The position numbers and the translations under genes were made by a program. A DNA stretch of 64,000 bases from Warburgia ugandensis (lineage: Eukaryota > Streptophyta > Magnoliopsida > Canellales > Canellaceae): positions 42,659,880 through 42,723,879 of the forward strand of contig CP141132.1 in the NCBI GenBank assembly GCA_035236585.1, given 5' to 3'. Under the pieces are notes generated by a model. That model had not been told where the DNA came from, made no database searches, and saw only the letters and a list, made by a program, of their open reading frames with translations. Of this stretch, positions 46,871-61,300 are shown in pieces; the stretch's first letter is position 1; each line of letters opens with the position of its first letter.

Positions 46871-49800
46871 AATGTCTTTGTGAATAAAAATTGCAAATCT
46901 AATGCATGGGACTTCTTAATCTCAATATCGTCCATCTAGAATGATCAATTTCAAAGTTCCCATCCATTAATGAAGAAGAACATGAGGCACAGATTTAAGT
47001 AAGCAATATACTATTACTATTCACGAGGACAACTACAAGTAGCATACTTCAAGCAAGTAATTAGATGTCTTTCTAAATGACCATAAAAAATCTAACACAT
47101 GGGACTTCCTACTCTCAATGTCCTCAATCTAGTATAATCAATTTCAAAAAATTTCACCCATTAATGAAGTAGAAAGTCAAGCCCAAATTTAAGTAAGCAA
47201 CATATTATTACTATTCAGGCGGACAATTACAATTAGCATAATTCAAGCTAATAGTTGGTTTCTTTTTTGAATAAAAATTGAAAATCTAACACATGGGTCT
47301 TCATATTCTCAATGCCCTCTATCTAGAATTATCAATTTCAAATATTTTCATCCATTAATGAAGTAGAAAATCCTAAATAGATTTAAGTAAGCAATATATT
47401 ATTACTATTCAAGTAGACAACTACAAGTAGCATAATTCAAGCAAGTAAATCATGGGATTTTTTGTTCCAAATGCCCTCTATCAAGAATGAAAAATTCCAA
47501 ATATTTCTATCTTTTAACAAAGTAGAAAATCAAACACAAATTTAAGTAAGCAATATACTATTACTACTCACGCAAACTACTACAAGTAGCATACTTCTAG
47601 CTAGTAGTTGGATGCCATTTTTAATGAAAATTGAAAATCTAACACAAGGATCTTCATATTCTCAATCTTCTCTTTCTAGAATGATCAATTTCAAAGTTTT
47701 CAATCCATTAACAAAGTAGAAAATCATGAACAGATTTAAGTAAGCAATATATTATTACTATTGATGTGGACAACAACAAGTGGCATGCTTCAAGCTAGTA
47801 GCTGAATGTTTTCATGAATAAAAATTGAAAATGTAATACATGGGTCTTCTTATTCTCAATGTCCTCTATCGAGAATAATCAATTTCAAAGATTTCTATCC
47901 TTTAATGAAGTAGAAATCATGCACAAATTTAAGTAAGCAATATACTATTACCATTCAAGTGGACAACTCCAAGTAGCATACTTCAAGCTAGTAATTGGAT
48001 GTCTTTTTGAATGAATATTGAAAATCTAACACATGAAACTTCCTATTTTCTTTGTCCTCTAGCTAGTATAATCAATTTCAAAAATTTCTGTCCACTAAAG
48101 AAGTAGAAAATCACATATAAATTTGAGTAAGCAATATACTATCACTTTTCATGCAGAAAATTACAAGTACCATAATTCAAGCTAATAGTTGAATGCTTTT
48201 TTGAATGAAATTTGAAATTCTAACACATGGGTCTTCATATTCTCAATGTCCTCTACCTACAATGATCAATTTCAAAGATTTTCATCTATGAATGAAGTAG
48301 AAAATCATGAACAAATTTAAGCAAGCAATATATTATTATTATTCAACCAAACAAGGAAAGTACCATAATTAAGAAAGTAATTGGATGTCTTTTTAAAAGA
48401 AAATCGAAAATCTAACCAGTGGGTCTTCTAATTTACAATGTACACTATCGAGAGTGATAAATTTCAAAGATTTCTATCCATTAAAGAAGCAGAAAATCAC
48501 GCATAGATTTAAGTAAGCAATATGCTATTACTATTGCACAAACAAATACAATTAGCATTTTTTACGCAAGTAGTTGGATGTCATTTTGATTAAAAATAGT
48601 AAATATAATGCATGAGTCTTCTTATTTTTAATGTCCTCTATCTTTAGTAATCAATTTCAAATATTTTCATCCATTAGATTTAAGCAAGCAGTATATTATT
48701 GTTATTCAAGTGAACAACTACAAGTAGCATACTTCAAGCTAGTAGTTGTTTGACTTTTTGAATAAAAATTGAAAATCTAACTCATGGGCCTCTTATTCTC
48801 AATGTCGTCTATCTAGAATCATCAATTTCAAAGGTTCTCATCCATTAACGATGTAGAAAATCATGTATAGACTTAAGTATGCAATAAACTATTACTATTA
48901 TTGTGGGCATCTATAAGTAGTATACCTTAAGCTAGTAGTTTGTTGTCTTTTTGAATGAAAATTGAAAATCTAACATATGAGAATTCTTATTTTCAATGTT
49001 TATTATGTAGAATGATTAATTTCAAAGATTTTCATCTACTAATGAAGTAGAAAATTATGCACATATTTAAGTATGCAATATGCATTTACTATTCACGACA
49101 ACAACTACAAGCATCATAATTCAAGCTAGTAGTAAAATGTCTTTTTAAATGAAAATTGAAAATCTAGCAAATGGGACTCTTTCTTTTCAATGTAGCCTAT
49201 CTAGTATGATCAATTTCAAAAATTTCCATCTATTAACAATGGGAAAAAATCAAGCACAAATTTAAGCAATATACTATTGCCATTCACATAGACAATTACA
49301 GATATCACAATTCAAGCTAGTAATTGGATGTCTTTTTGAATGAAAATTACAAATCTAATTGATGGGTTTTCTTATTCTCAATGTCCTATATTGGGAATGA
49401 TCAATTTCAAACATTTCCATTGATTAATGAATTAGAAAATCACGCACCTATTTAGGTACGCAAAATGCTATTACTATTCATGCAAACAACTACAAGTAGC
49501 ATACCTCAAGCCAGTAGCTGGATACCTTTTCAAATGAAAATTGAAAATCAAATACAAGGGTCTTCATATTCTCAATGTCCTCTATCTAGAATGATCAATT
49601 TCAAATATTTACATCCATTAATGAAGGAAAAAATCATGAACAAGTTTAAGTAATATATTGTTACTATTCTGGTGGACAACTACAAGGAGCATACTTCAAG
49701 CTAGTAGTTGGAGACCTTTTTGAATAAAAATTGAAAATCTAACACATGGAACATCTTATTCTTTGTATCCTCTATTTAGAATGATCAATTTCAAATATTT

Positions 49801-51113
49801 TTATCCATTAATGAAGAAGAAAATTATGCACATATTTAAGTAAGCAATATACTATTACCATTCAAGTAGACAACTACAAATAGCATACATTAGGCTAGTA
49901 GTTAGATGTCTTTTTCAATTAAAATTGAAAATCTAACACATAAGCCTTCTTATTCTCAATGTACTCCATTTTGACTAATCAATTTCAAAGATTTCCATCC
50001 ATTAACATAGCAGAAAATCATGCACAGACATAAGTAAGCAATATATTGTTACTCTTCATGTGGACAAGTAAGTAAGCAATATATTGTTACTCTTCAGTGT
50101 CCTATGTATAGAATGATAATTTTAAAAGATTTTCATCCATTAACGGAGCAAAAAATTACACAAAGATTTAAGTAAGCAATATATTGATAATATTCACTTG
50201 GACAACAACAAGTAGCATAAATCAAGTGATTGGTTGGATGTCTTTTGGAATGAAAATCAAAAATCATACAAATGGGTCTTATTAGTCTCAATGTCCTTGA
50301 TCTAGTATGATCAATTTCAAAAATTTCCAAATTTAAGTAAGAAACATACTATTACTATTCACGTGGACACTTAATGTAGCAAAATTTAAGCTAATAATTG
50401 GATGCCTTTTTCGATGAAAATTGTAAATCTAACACATGGGTCTTCATATTCTCAATGTCCTCTATCTACAATGATAAATTTCAAAGATTTCCATCAATTA
50501 ACAAAGTAGAAAATCATGCACAGATTTTAATAAGCAATATATTATTACTATTCATGTGGACAACTACAAGTAGAATACTTCAAGCTAGTAGTTGGATGTC
50601 TTTCTGCATAAAAATTGCAAATCCAACATGTGGGTCTTCTTATTCTCAATATCCTCTATCTAGAATGATCAATTTCAAAGATTCCCATCCACTAATGAAG
50701 CGAAACATCAAGCACAAATTTAAGTAAACGATATACTATTACTATTCACACGGACAACTACAAGTAGCATACTTCAAGTTAGTAATTAGATGCTGTTTTG
50801 AATGATTATAAAAAATCTAACACATGGGACTTCTTACTCTCAATGTCCTCAATCTTGTATAATCAATTTCAAAAAAATTCATCGATTAATGAAGTAGAAA
50901 ATCAAGCCCAAATTTAAGTAAGCAACATATTATTACTATTCAGGTGGACAATTACAATTAGCATAATTCAAGCTAATAGTTGGTTTCTTTTTTGAATGAA
51001 AATTGAAAATCTAACGCATGGGTCTTCATATTCTCAATGCCCTCTATCTAGAATTATCAATTTCAAATATTTTCATCCATTAATGAATTATAAAATCCTA
51101 AATAGATTTAAGT
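46871..51113. repeat. Diverged satellite block between elements A and B
   Basis: About 22 monomers of the same satellite family and orientation as the main array, at visibly lower similarity. The stretch 46871-48550 corresponds monomer by monomer to 50590-51113 plus 55990-57180, about 3.7 kb later once the solo LTR is removed. A local partial duplication and internal monomer deletion are at 50032-50110. Confidence 0.92.
51109..51113. repeat. Target-site duplication TAAGT of solo LTR B (left)
   Basis: TAAGT before TGTGACGACC at 51114, repeated at 55990-55994 after the other terminus. It lies in the conserved AAGTAAGCAATAT box of the satellite monomer. Confidence 0.88.
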
Positions 51114-54100
51114 TGTGACGACCCAGGTTTTTGTAACACGTTTTGTAATGTATTTTGAAAGGCAGGGCCCTTAAGAGTGTAAAATTTTTTCGCAAAACAA
51201 AGCAGCAGAAATTCTTTTCTTTAGAACTTGTTTTGTAAAACCCAAGTAATCACTTCATACATAACATAAGTAGAAATTTTGTACAAGATAAAATTCCATT
51301 GAAGGAATATACTTTTATTAAATTCCAGAATCTATCCAGTGGTTCACAGTACAACCAAATCTATTACAATACATGTCCAAATTACATAATCCAAAACTCA
51401 AGCTCACCATACAATAAAACTCTCAACAAAGAAAAATACATGCCTTCAAGGGTATACTTTGAAGATTATTCTCTTCAAGTCTTCTATCGTCTTCAGTTCC
51501 TAACTCTTCTTCCCTGTATCTGAGATATTGCAACATTTACAATATCTCAGCAAGCAATGCTTGGTAGGGGATTCAAGAAGCATAATAATTGACAATGTAA
51601 TTCCAATACTTTATAATCCCATTATCCCTAAACATATTCATGTCTCTACTCTTTACTTTCTAAGTTATGTACATCCATATACGTACATATTATACATGGG
51701 TAAATCAGTTAAATTTATGAAAGTAGTCAAATATCATTCCCAACTAAGCTGTTCAATTCTCTCCATTATGAGAATTCAATATTTCAGCTAATCTTATACT
51801 GGGAATTTCCCTTCTTGGGAAATATTGGTAATACATAATTACCTATCATTTCATTATGCTAAAACATAAGGCATTTCACTATGCTTACTCTCATATGCAT
51901 CATAGTGTAAAATAATAAAAAGGGCAACCATGCTGCAATCTGATTTGTACTAGCGCACTTGGATAACTGCCCTGTTCACCACTGATACCACGATGAAAAA
52001 TATTATGTCACTGCCCATATGGGGGGATAGGACTTTCACAGTGGTGGTCTTCCCATAATTGTCCCCACCCAACTTTTAGCCTCTCATAGGGCAAGGTATC
52101 GTCAAATCATCAAATTTCAAGGAGCAGGTGGCCAAACCCTTATAACTCCTCTAGCATAGCATCCCCCTAGGCTTATGCCTATTAAAACAAACTCACAAGC
52201 CTCCAAGATTGTATGTAAAATAGATTTCATATATATCAGACCATTTGTCTCTTTACTTAGGGCTGAAATATTTTCTAGTTCCCTATTCACTTATAGTCTA
52301 GTCCTTAACCATCTTATATGTGTTTGGTTGGATCATAAGGTTTTCAAGGGATTTAATACAAGTATTAACATTACTCTTGTCAACATAAGGTCATGAGTTC
52401 AATCATGTATATCCCATGTAAATGCATTCATCAAATCCTCCTACCTTCAAGGAGTGATCCCTTTTCCCAAATCTTCCATGATCCTAACTAATGTATGTAA
52501 TCTGTACATCATACATATTGTCAATACATAGATTATGAACAATCCTATTGATCACTAGATCTGATATTTAGAATGATCTTCTGATAATTCATATCTTAGT
52601 ATTTTTCTATCTCTAAGTCTTTGTGTGTCCATTTCCTTGATCTTGATCTTTCATAGATCCATTGATTGACAATCTACACATGTTGATAAAGATCAAGGTC
52701 CTAGATCTTTTATCATCTAGTTCTGCTTTGATCTAAGTTAAGTTATTGGATCATCCCTAAGGAGGATGATCTTGGTTTTTTTCCTTGAATCATCTTTGAT
52801 CAAGGGTTTGGATTATCTAATCTAATGAACTAGAACATGCATACTAAGTACAATATAATATTCTTATTCTTATTGTTCTTGATTATCCAAGATCTAATGG
52901 ATCTTGTTTGATCATCCTTATCTTTCTTACAGCTTTTATTAGGGTTAGGTAATTTACTAACCTTTTATGCTCTTACTATTATTATTCACCCAGTTAATGT
53001 TTTGTTGGTTGAAGGTAACTTATTTAAGCCTAAGTCTAGACTGCTCCTCGTATTTCCAATTGGCTAAGGCTTACTAGCTGAATGGGTGAACACAAAGTGG
53101 TTACTTCAATCCTCATGTAAGGAGGCGTTTAGACCTCACAAACATCAACGGAATGTAGGGGAAGAGCGAGGCTCTATTAGATAACCCCCTTAACCACTAT
53201 GTTCCACATTCACTAGAGTGACCATAGCTCAACCTTTCGTAAGGTTCATATAAGCATGTTTACCCTAAGTACTCTTTCTAATAGATTTTAATTAAGTCCA
53301 TGAATATTTACAATGTCATTCATGGGGTTTATTATTCTCCTAGTTTGGGCCAAGGATTTGATAATCCTTATATTGTCCTACTAACTATAGCCCTTACTAA
53401 TTAAGTCCAAAGTACTTCATTCTTATTTGTGTCATAAAACTCTACTTTCTCATTAGATCCCTTTTTGGTAGTTTATGCTCTTTATCTCATAACAAGTAGA
53501 TCTACTAATAAAATTTAACCATAAATGAATTATAAATTCAAAGCATAAAACTACATAATTGAACACTTAATGATAATGAGGCTTGGTACTTAAAATTATA
53601 CTAGCATGATTTCTAACTAATATACCTTAATAACTCAATTTAAGCTAACTGGACGTAAGGTATAATCTCATACTATAATATAATCTTATACGAAATTCTA
53701 GCATGGTCCTCAGTTACAATGGCATAAAATCATACTAAAGTGCCCCGAAGATAATTAAATCTAGCACCCTATGATAACAATATAATCACATATCATGCTA
53801 AAGTCTAAAAGTTACACTAGCATGCTTTATAACATAAATCATATTTAAGATGCTATTATCAATTAATAGAAAATAAAAATGATTATATTAATATTTTTAG
53901 AAACCTTCACTTATGATCCAACCATTAGATCTTAGTTCTTTTCCTTTTTATTAAGGGTTTTAATTATATTTAGGGGTTTTCTTTATTAAGGTCCAAAGGT
54001 TGTATTGTTTTGTTTTTGTCATCATCCATCCATGATCTCCTTGAATTTCATCATATCAACATCCATCCCATCCATCTTAAGGATCTGATCACATTTGATC

Positions 54101-54434
54101 TTATTGATTAAGTGGGTCCCTTTGAAATTTTTAGGGTTTTTCCTTCCATAGTAGGTAAATTGCTGAATATCTCTTAGATCTATCCAAATAAACCATTTAG
54201 ATAACTTCATTTCAATATTATATCATTATTAAAACATATCTCCAAGATCTGAAGATCTTGGCAATTGGAAACTTTATTCCTAAATACAAAAATTTGTATT
54301 ACATATTTTTTTCATATTATTATTTCATAAGAAAATAGAGGTTGTAAGCTTTCCATAGCCTCTTTTTTATCTTGATTTGGAGTTCATATGACTCCAAAAT
54401 CAGATCTGGAAGTTCACAGTCATTCCTAGGGCCA

Positions 54435-54815
54435 AGATTTGATCTGGGCCCAACGGAATGGACGGCCCAGATCTTTCGGGTGGAAACGAGCCGGGCGGAA
54501 TGCTCAGTTTGTCAGGCGTGTTCGTCGTGGAGATGATACGGATGCTCCCGCTCGGGACGTCCTCAGACGCGCGCGGGATGAGCAGAACACTTGTCCTCGC
54601 ACGCCTGTAACTAGGACGCGAGGCGGGCCCGTCCGCTCATTGTTTTTATGGAAGCGCTGTCATCCTGCTTGGGACGACGTCGCACGCGAAGCACATGCAG
54701 AAACGCTTCCACGTGCAGAATTTCTGTGGGGCGTCACGTTCGACGTCGGGGCCCCATCTGATCGGGAGATCGGACAGTCCATTCTGACCCATCCAATCAA
54801 TCCCCTATCAATTGA
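54435..54815. other. CpG-rich block in LARD LTR, copy B
   Basis: Equivalent of 45290-45680. A 131-codon plus-strand frame (54439-54834) crosses it, but the longest ORFs in the other copies are in different frames and strands, so this is a by-product of high GC and not a gene. Confidence 0.7.
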
Positions 54816-55400
54816 GGGCCCAAAACTTATCTGATCATTGTGAAACTTCTACCCTAGAGATTTTGGACCTTCTGGATAGATTGGTATGGTTAGAATTTTC
54901 ATCTGAGCACTCAATCGTCCTGAATTAAAGGTTCTGTTGTTTACTTTATTTTTATCATTTTATTACCAAAATGAAATAACAAAAAAATAAAATTTTCATA
55001 AAACATTAGTAAACATGTCCAAGAAGCATTTCCACCTACCTGATTGTTGGTTATATGTCCAATTTAAAAGAATACCCTTTTGATGAAGATATGGCCCAAG
55101 ATCCACCTTTCTTGCGATTGCCGTTGTTTGAACCGTTGGATCTCAAAATTTCTTTGGGGGTTTTGTACCTAAGGTATGGTGGGAAGTTTTGGATGGTGAA
55201 ATTTGTGATATTAGATCTGGAACAGAGTGCCTAATTGATTTTAGGTCTCTCGTTCCAATATAGAAAGAAAAAGAAAATGAAAAGAGAGAGATTTCTTGGG
55301 AGTTTTGGGTTTTTGGGGATGGATTTAGGTCTAAAATTTTAGGGCAAGTGAAGACAATTTCGTGAAAATTTTATGAGAATTTTTGGATGATTTTTGGGGT

Positions 55401-55412
55401 TGTATTTATAGG
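55401..55412 (-). promoter_or_regulatory. TATA box of the LARD LTR (copy B)
   Basis: Minus-strand CCTATAAATACA, a near-ideal plant TATA box, about 577 bp from the LTR start. The same spot is CCATAAATAC in element C (62217-62226) and degraded in both LTRs of element A (near 37845 and 46255). Confidence 0.65.
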
Positions 55413-55989
55413 CATTTTGGGTCTTCTTTAATGATGAAATGTAATAATGATATTTAATTTTTTATTATTAAATTGGCATGGAAGTCTCCCATGCTCCATT
55501 TTTCTTCCCCAAGACCAACTGGTGTTGGTTGACCCATGACTTCACGTGGGCTGCCCATATGATTCGTTTTTGGGTCCCTTGTGGGCCCCACATGGTGTAA
55601 AAAGACCATTTTGCACTTTATGTATAAAAATTAGGGTTTTATTCCCATGATCTCGGATTTGAGTGTACTTAGTGGCATTGGATTCGTATTTCTAAGTACA
55701 TTCTAAATTTTGATGTCTAAGATTTTGATTTTTGGGTAAAATTACTATTTTACCCTTTTGTCCAAGAAATGAAGAAAATTAAGGATTTTTCATCTGAATT
55801 CAAAATTTGTCGTACTTACAGTCATTCTGAAAGGTTTGCTAAGTTTAATTTCAATTGTACATGTCTTATTCTTTAATTATACTTTTATAAGAAGTATATT
55901 CTAAATAACCCTAATATTTCAGCCCAAAATTTTTGAAACTCAAACTTTATTGATTTTCTTAATCAATTACAAAAATTGGGGTTATTGAA

Positions 55990-55994
55990 TAAGT
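55990..55994. repeat. Target-site duplication TAAGT of solo LTR B (right)
   Basis: Second copy of the 5-bp target; satellite resumes as AAGCAATATATTATTAC. Confidence 0.88.
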
Positions 55995-58342
55995 AAGCAA
56001 TATATTATTACTATTCAAGAAAACAACTACAAGTAGCATAATTCAAGCGAGTACGTGGATGTCTTTTTGAATGAAATTAGAAAATCTAAATCATGGACTT
56101 TTTATTCTCATTGTCCTCACTCAAGAATGAACAATTTGAAATATTTCTATCCATTAACAAAGTAGAAAATCATGCACAAATTTAAGTAAGCAATATACTA
56201 TTACTATTCATGCAAACAACTACAAGTAGCATACTTCAAGCTAGTAGTTGGATGCCTTTTTTAATGAAAATTGAAAATCTAAGTGGTCCTCATATTCTCA
56301 ATCTCCTCTTTCTAGAATGATCAATTTAAAATTTTTCTATCCATTAATGAAGCAGAAAGACATGAACAGATTTAAGTAAGCAATATATTGTTACTATTCA
56401 CGTGGACAACAACAAGTGGCACCCTTCAAGCTAGTAGTTGGATGTCTTTTTGAATAAAAATTGAAAATGTAATGCATGGTCTTCTTATTCTCAATGTCCT
56501 TTATCTAGAATGGTCAATTTCAAAGATTCCTATCCATTAACAAAGCAGAAAATCATTCACTGATTTAAGTAAGCAATATACTATTACTATTCAAGTTGAC
56601 AACTACAAGTAGCATACTTGCAGCTAGTAACTGGATGTCTTTCTAAATGAATATCAAAAATCTAACACATGCAACTTCCTATTCTCATTGTGCTCTATCT
56701 ATTATAATCAATTTCAAAATTTTCCAATGATTAACGAAGTAGAAAATCACACATAAATTTGAGTAAGCAATATACTATTACTATTCACGTAGATAATTAC
56801 AAGTAGCATAATTCAAGCTAATAGTTGAATGCCTTTTTGAATGAAAATGGAAATTCTAACACATGGGTCTTCATATTCTCAATGTCTTCTACCTACAATG
56901 ATCAATTTCAAAGATTTTTTTCCATGAATGAAGCAAAAAATTATGAACAGATTTAAGTAATCAATATATTATTACTATTCACATGAACAACCAAAGTAGC
57001 ATAATTCAAGCAAGTAATTGGACGTCTTTTTGAATGAAAATTGAAAATCTAACTCATGGGTCTTTTTATTTACAATGTTTTCTATAGAAAATGATTGATT
57101 TCAAAGATTTCTATACATTATGAAGAACAAAACCATGCACAATTTTTACTAAGCAATATACTATTACTATTCACACAAACAACTACAAGTAGCATACTTC
57201 AAGCTAGTAGTTGGATTCCTTTTTTAGTGAATATTGAAAATCTAAAATAGGGGTCTTCACATTCTCAATCGCCTCTTTCTAAAATGATCAATTTCAAAGA
57301 TTTCCATCCATTAACGAAGTAGAAAATCATGAATAGATTATAGTAAACAATAGTGTTACAATTCATGCAGACAACTGCATGTAGCATACTTCAAGCTTAT
57401 TGTTCGATGTCTCTTTGAATGAAAATTAAAAATTTGACACATTGGCCTTCTTATTCTCAATGTCCTCTATTTTGGAATAATCAATTTCAAAGATTCCTAT
57501 CCACTAACAAAGCAAAAAATCAGGCAAAGATTTAAGTAAGCAATATGCTATTACTATTCAAGTGGACAACTACAAGTTGCATACTTCAAGCTAGTAATTG
57601 GATGCCTTTTTAAATGAATATAGAAAATCTAACACATGCAACTTCCTATTCTTAATGACCTCTATCTAGTATAATCAATTTCAAAAATTTCCATCATTTA
57701 ACGAAGTAGAAAATTACACAATAATTTGATGAAGCAATATACTATTACTATTCATGCGAACAACTACAAGTAGCATAATTCAAGCTAATAGTTGAATGTT
57801 TTTCTGAATGAAAATTCAAAGTCTAACACATGAGTCTTCATATTCTCAATTTCTTCTACCTACAATGATCAATTTCGAAGCTTTTCATCCACAAACGAAG
57901 TTGAAAGTCATGAAAAATTTAAATAATCAATATGTTGTTAATATTCACACAGACAACTAAAGTAGCATAATTCATGGGGACAACTACAAGCAGCACACTT
58001 CAAGCTTGTTGTTGGATGTCTTTTTGAATGAAAATTAAAAATCTAACACATGAGACTTCTTATTCTCAATGTCCTCCATCTAGAATGATCAATTTGAAAG
58101 ATTTTGGTCCATTAACAAAGCAGAAATTGCACACAGATTTAAGTAAGTACTATAGTATTACCATTCAAGCAAATAACTACTAGTATCATACTTCAAGCTT
58201 ATAATTTGATGTCTTTCTGAATGAATATCATAAATCTAACACATATGGCTTCCTATTCTCAATGTCCTCTATCTAGTATAATCAATTTCAAAAAATTCCA
58301 TCAATTAACGAAGTAGAAAATCACACATAACTTTGAGAAAGC
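55995..58342. repeat. Diverged satellite block between elements B and C
   Basis: About 12 monomers in the same orientation. Variant strings such as ACACATGCAACTTCCTATTCT recur about 970 bp apart (near 56665 and 57635), about five monomers, so older higher-order patterns persist. A partial monomer duplication is near 57945-57990. Confidence 0.92.
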
Positions 58343-61300
58343 TGTGACGACTCGGGTTTTTGAAGCATGATTTGTAAAGTATTTTGAAAGCCAGGGCCCT
58401 TAAGAGTATAAAAAATTTTCGCAAAACAAAGCAGCGGAAATTCTTTTCACCACTTTATACATAACATAAGTACAATTTGTGTATAAAATAAAATTCCATT
58501 GAAGGAATATACTTTTATTAAACTCGAGGATCCATCCAGTGGTTCACAGTACAGCCAAATCTAGTACAATACTTGTCCAAATTACACAATCCAAAACTCA
58601 AGCTCACCATACAATAAAACTCTCAACAAAGAAAAATACATGTCTTCAAGGGTATACCTTGAAGATTATTCTCTTCAAGTCTTCTATAGTCTTTAGCTCC
58701 TAACTCTCCTTCCCTGTATCTGAGATATTGCAACAATTACAATATCTCAGCAAGCAATGCTTGGTAGGGGATTCAAGAAAAATAACATTGACAATGTAAT
58801 TCCAATACTTCATAATCTCATTATCCATAAACATACTCTTTACTTTTAAGTTATGTATATCTATATACATACATACCCTTCATGGGTAAACCAATTAAAT
58901 TTGTGAAAATAGTCAAATATCATTCCCAACTAAGCTGATCAATTCTCTTCATTTTGAGAATTTAGTATTACAGCTAATCTTATACTAGGAATTTCCCTTC
59001 TTGGGAAATATTGGTAATATATAATTACCTAGCATTTCATAGTGCAAAATAATCAGAAAGGTTGCTACGCTGCAGTCTAATCCGTACTGGCGCGCTCGGA
59101 TAACTACCCTGTTCACCACTGAAACCACGGTGGAAAATCTTATGTCACAGCCCGTATGGGGGGCAAGACTTTCACAGTGGTGGCCTTCCCATAATTGCCA
59201 TCACCCGACTTTTAACCTCTCTTAGGGCAAGGTATCATCACATCATCAAATTTCAAGGAGTGGGTGGCCAAACCCCCATGACTCCTCTAGCAATAGCATT
59301 CCCCTAGGCTTATGCCTATTAAAACAAACTCACAAGCCTCCAAGCTTGTATGTAAAATAGATTTCATATATATCAGACCATATGTCTGTTTACTTAGGGC
59401 TGAAATATTTCCTAGTTCCCTATTCACTTATAGTTTAGTCCTTAACCATCTTATATGTGTTTGGTTGGATCATAAGGTTTTCAAGAGATTAAATACAAGT
59501 ATTATCATTACTCTTGTCAACATAAGATCATGAGTACAATCATGTATGCATTCATCAAATCCTCCTACCTTTAAGGAATGATCTCTTTTCCCCAATCTTC
59601 CATGATCTTGACTAATGTATGTAATCTGTACATCCATACATATTGTCAATATATAAATTATGCACAATCCTATTGATCACTAGATTTGATGTTTAGAATG
59701 ATCTTTAGATCATTCATATCTAAGTATTTTTCTATCTCTAAGTCTTTGTATGTCCATTTCCTTGATCTTGATCTTTCATAGATCCATTGATTGACAATCT
59801 ACACATGCTGATAAAGATCAAGGTCCTAGATCTTCTATCATCTAGTTCTTCTTTGATCTAAGTTCAGTTATTGGATCATCCCTATGTAGGATGATCTTGG
59901 TTTTCTTCCTTGAATCATCTTTGATCAAGGGTTTGGATTATCTAATCTAATGAACTATAACAAGTATACTAATAAACATGCATACTAAGTACAATATAGT
60001 GTTCTTATTCTTATTGTTCTTGATCATCCAAGATCTAATGGATCTTGTTTGATCATCCCTATCTTACTTACTGTTTTTATTAGGGTTAGGTAATTTACTA
60101 ACCTTTTATGCTCTTAATATTATTATTCAACCAGTTAATGTGCTGGTTGAAGGTAGCTTATTCAAGCCTAAACCTAGACTGCTCCTCTTATTTCCAATTG
60201 GCTAAGGCTTACTTGCTAAATGGGTGAACACAAAGTGATTACTTCAATCCTCATGTAAGGAGGCGTTTAGACCTCACAAACGTCAATGGAAGGTAGGGGA
60301 AGAGTGAGGCTCTATTAGATAACCTCCTTAACTACTATGTTCATCATTCACTAGAATGACCATAGCTCAACCTTTCATAAGGTTCCTATAAGCATGTTTA
60401 CCCTAAGTACTCTTTCTAATGGATTTTAATTAAGTCCATGAATATTTATAATGTCATTCATGGAGTTTATTATTCTTTTCCTAATTTGGGCAAAGGATTT
60501 GATAATCCTTATATTGTCCTACTAACTATAGCTCTTACTAATTAAGTCCAATGTACTCCATTCTTATTTGTGTCATGAAACTCTACTTTCTCATTAGAAT
60601 ACATTTTTGATGTTTTATGCTCTTTATCTCATAACAAGTAAATCTACTAATAACATTTAACCATAAATGAATTATAAATTCAAAGCATAAAACTACCTAA
60701 TTTAACATTTAATGATAATGAGGCAAGGTACTTAAAATAATTAAATCTAACACCTTATGATAACAATGAAATCACATATCATGCTAAAGTCTAAATGTTA
60801 TACTAGCATGCTTTATAACATAATCATATTTAAAATGCTATTATATAAAATGAAACTAATTATATTAATATTTTTAGAAACATTTACTTATAATCCAACC
60901 ATTTGATCTTAGATCTTTTCCTTTGATTAAGGATTTTAGTTATATTTAGAGAATTTTCTTTATTGAGGTTAAAAGATCATATTGATCTATTTTTGTCATA
61001 ATCCATCCATGATTTCCTTGGATTTCATCATATCAATATTTATTCTTTCCATCCCAAGGATCTGATCACACTTGATCTCATTGATCAAGTAGATCCCTTT
61101 GTATTTTTAGGGTTTTTCTACCATAATGGGTAGATCCCTTAATATATCTCATATATATCCAATTAAGCCATAGATCTCACTTTATTTCAATAGTATATCA
61201 TTATTAAAACATATTTTTAAGATCTGATAATCTCATATCTTGAAGATCTAGGTAATTGAAAACTTGTTTCTTTAATACAGAAAGTTTTTACTGATTAGTA

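Larger units (their letters stand above)
51114..55989 (-). mobile_element. Element B: solo LTR of the LARD-like family, 4876 bp
   Basis: A single LTR without interior, flanked by TAAGT repeats, as left by recombination between the two LTRs of a full element. It begins TGTGACGACCCAGG; its right end reads GGGGTTATTGAA instead of the family's GGGGTTATTACA, so the last three bases are altered. It carries a 160-170-bp segment near 53593-53755 that other copies lack and that includes a second version of the ACTAGCATG..TTTCTAAC text. A good TATA box is at 55401-55412 and a CpG-rich block at 54435-54815. Confidence 0.9.
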
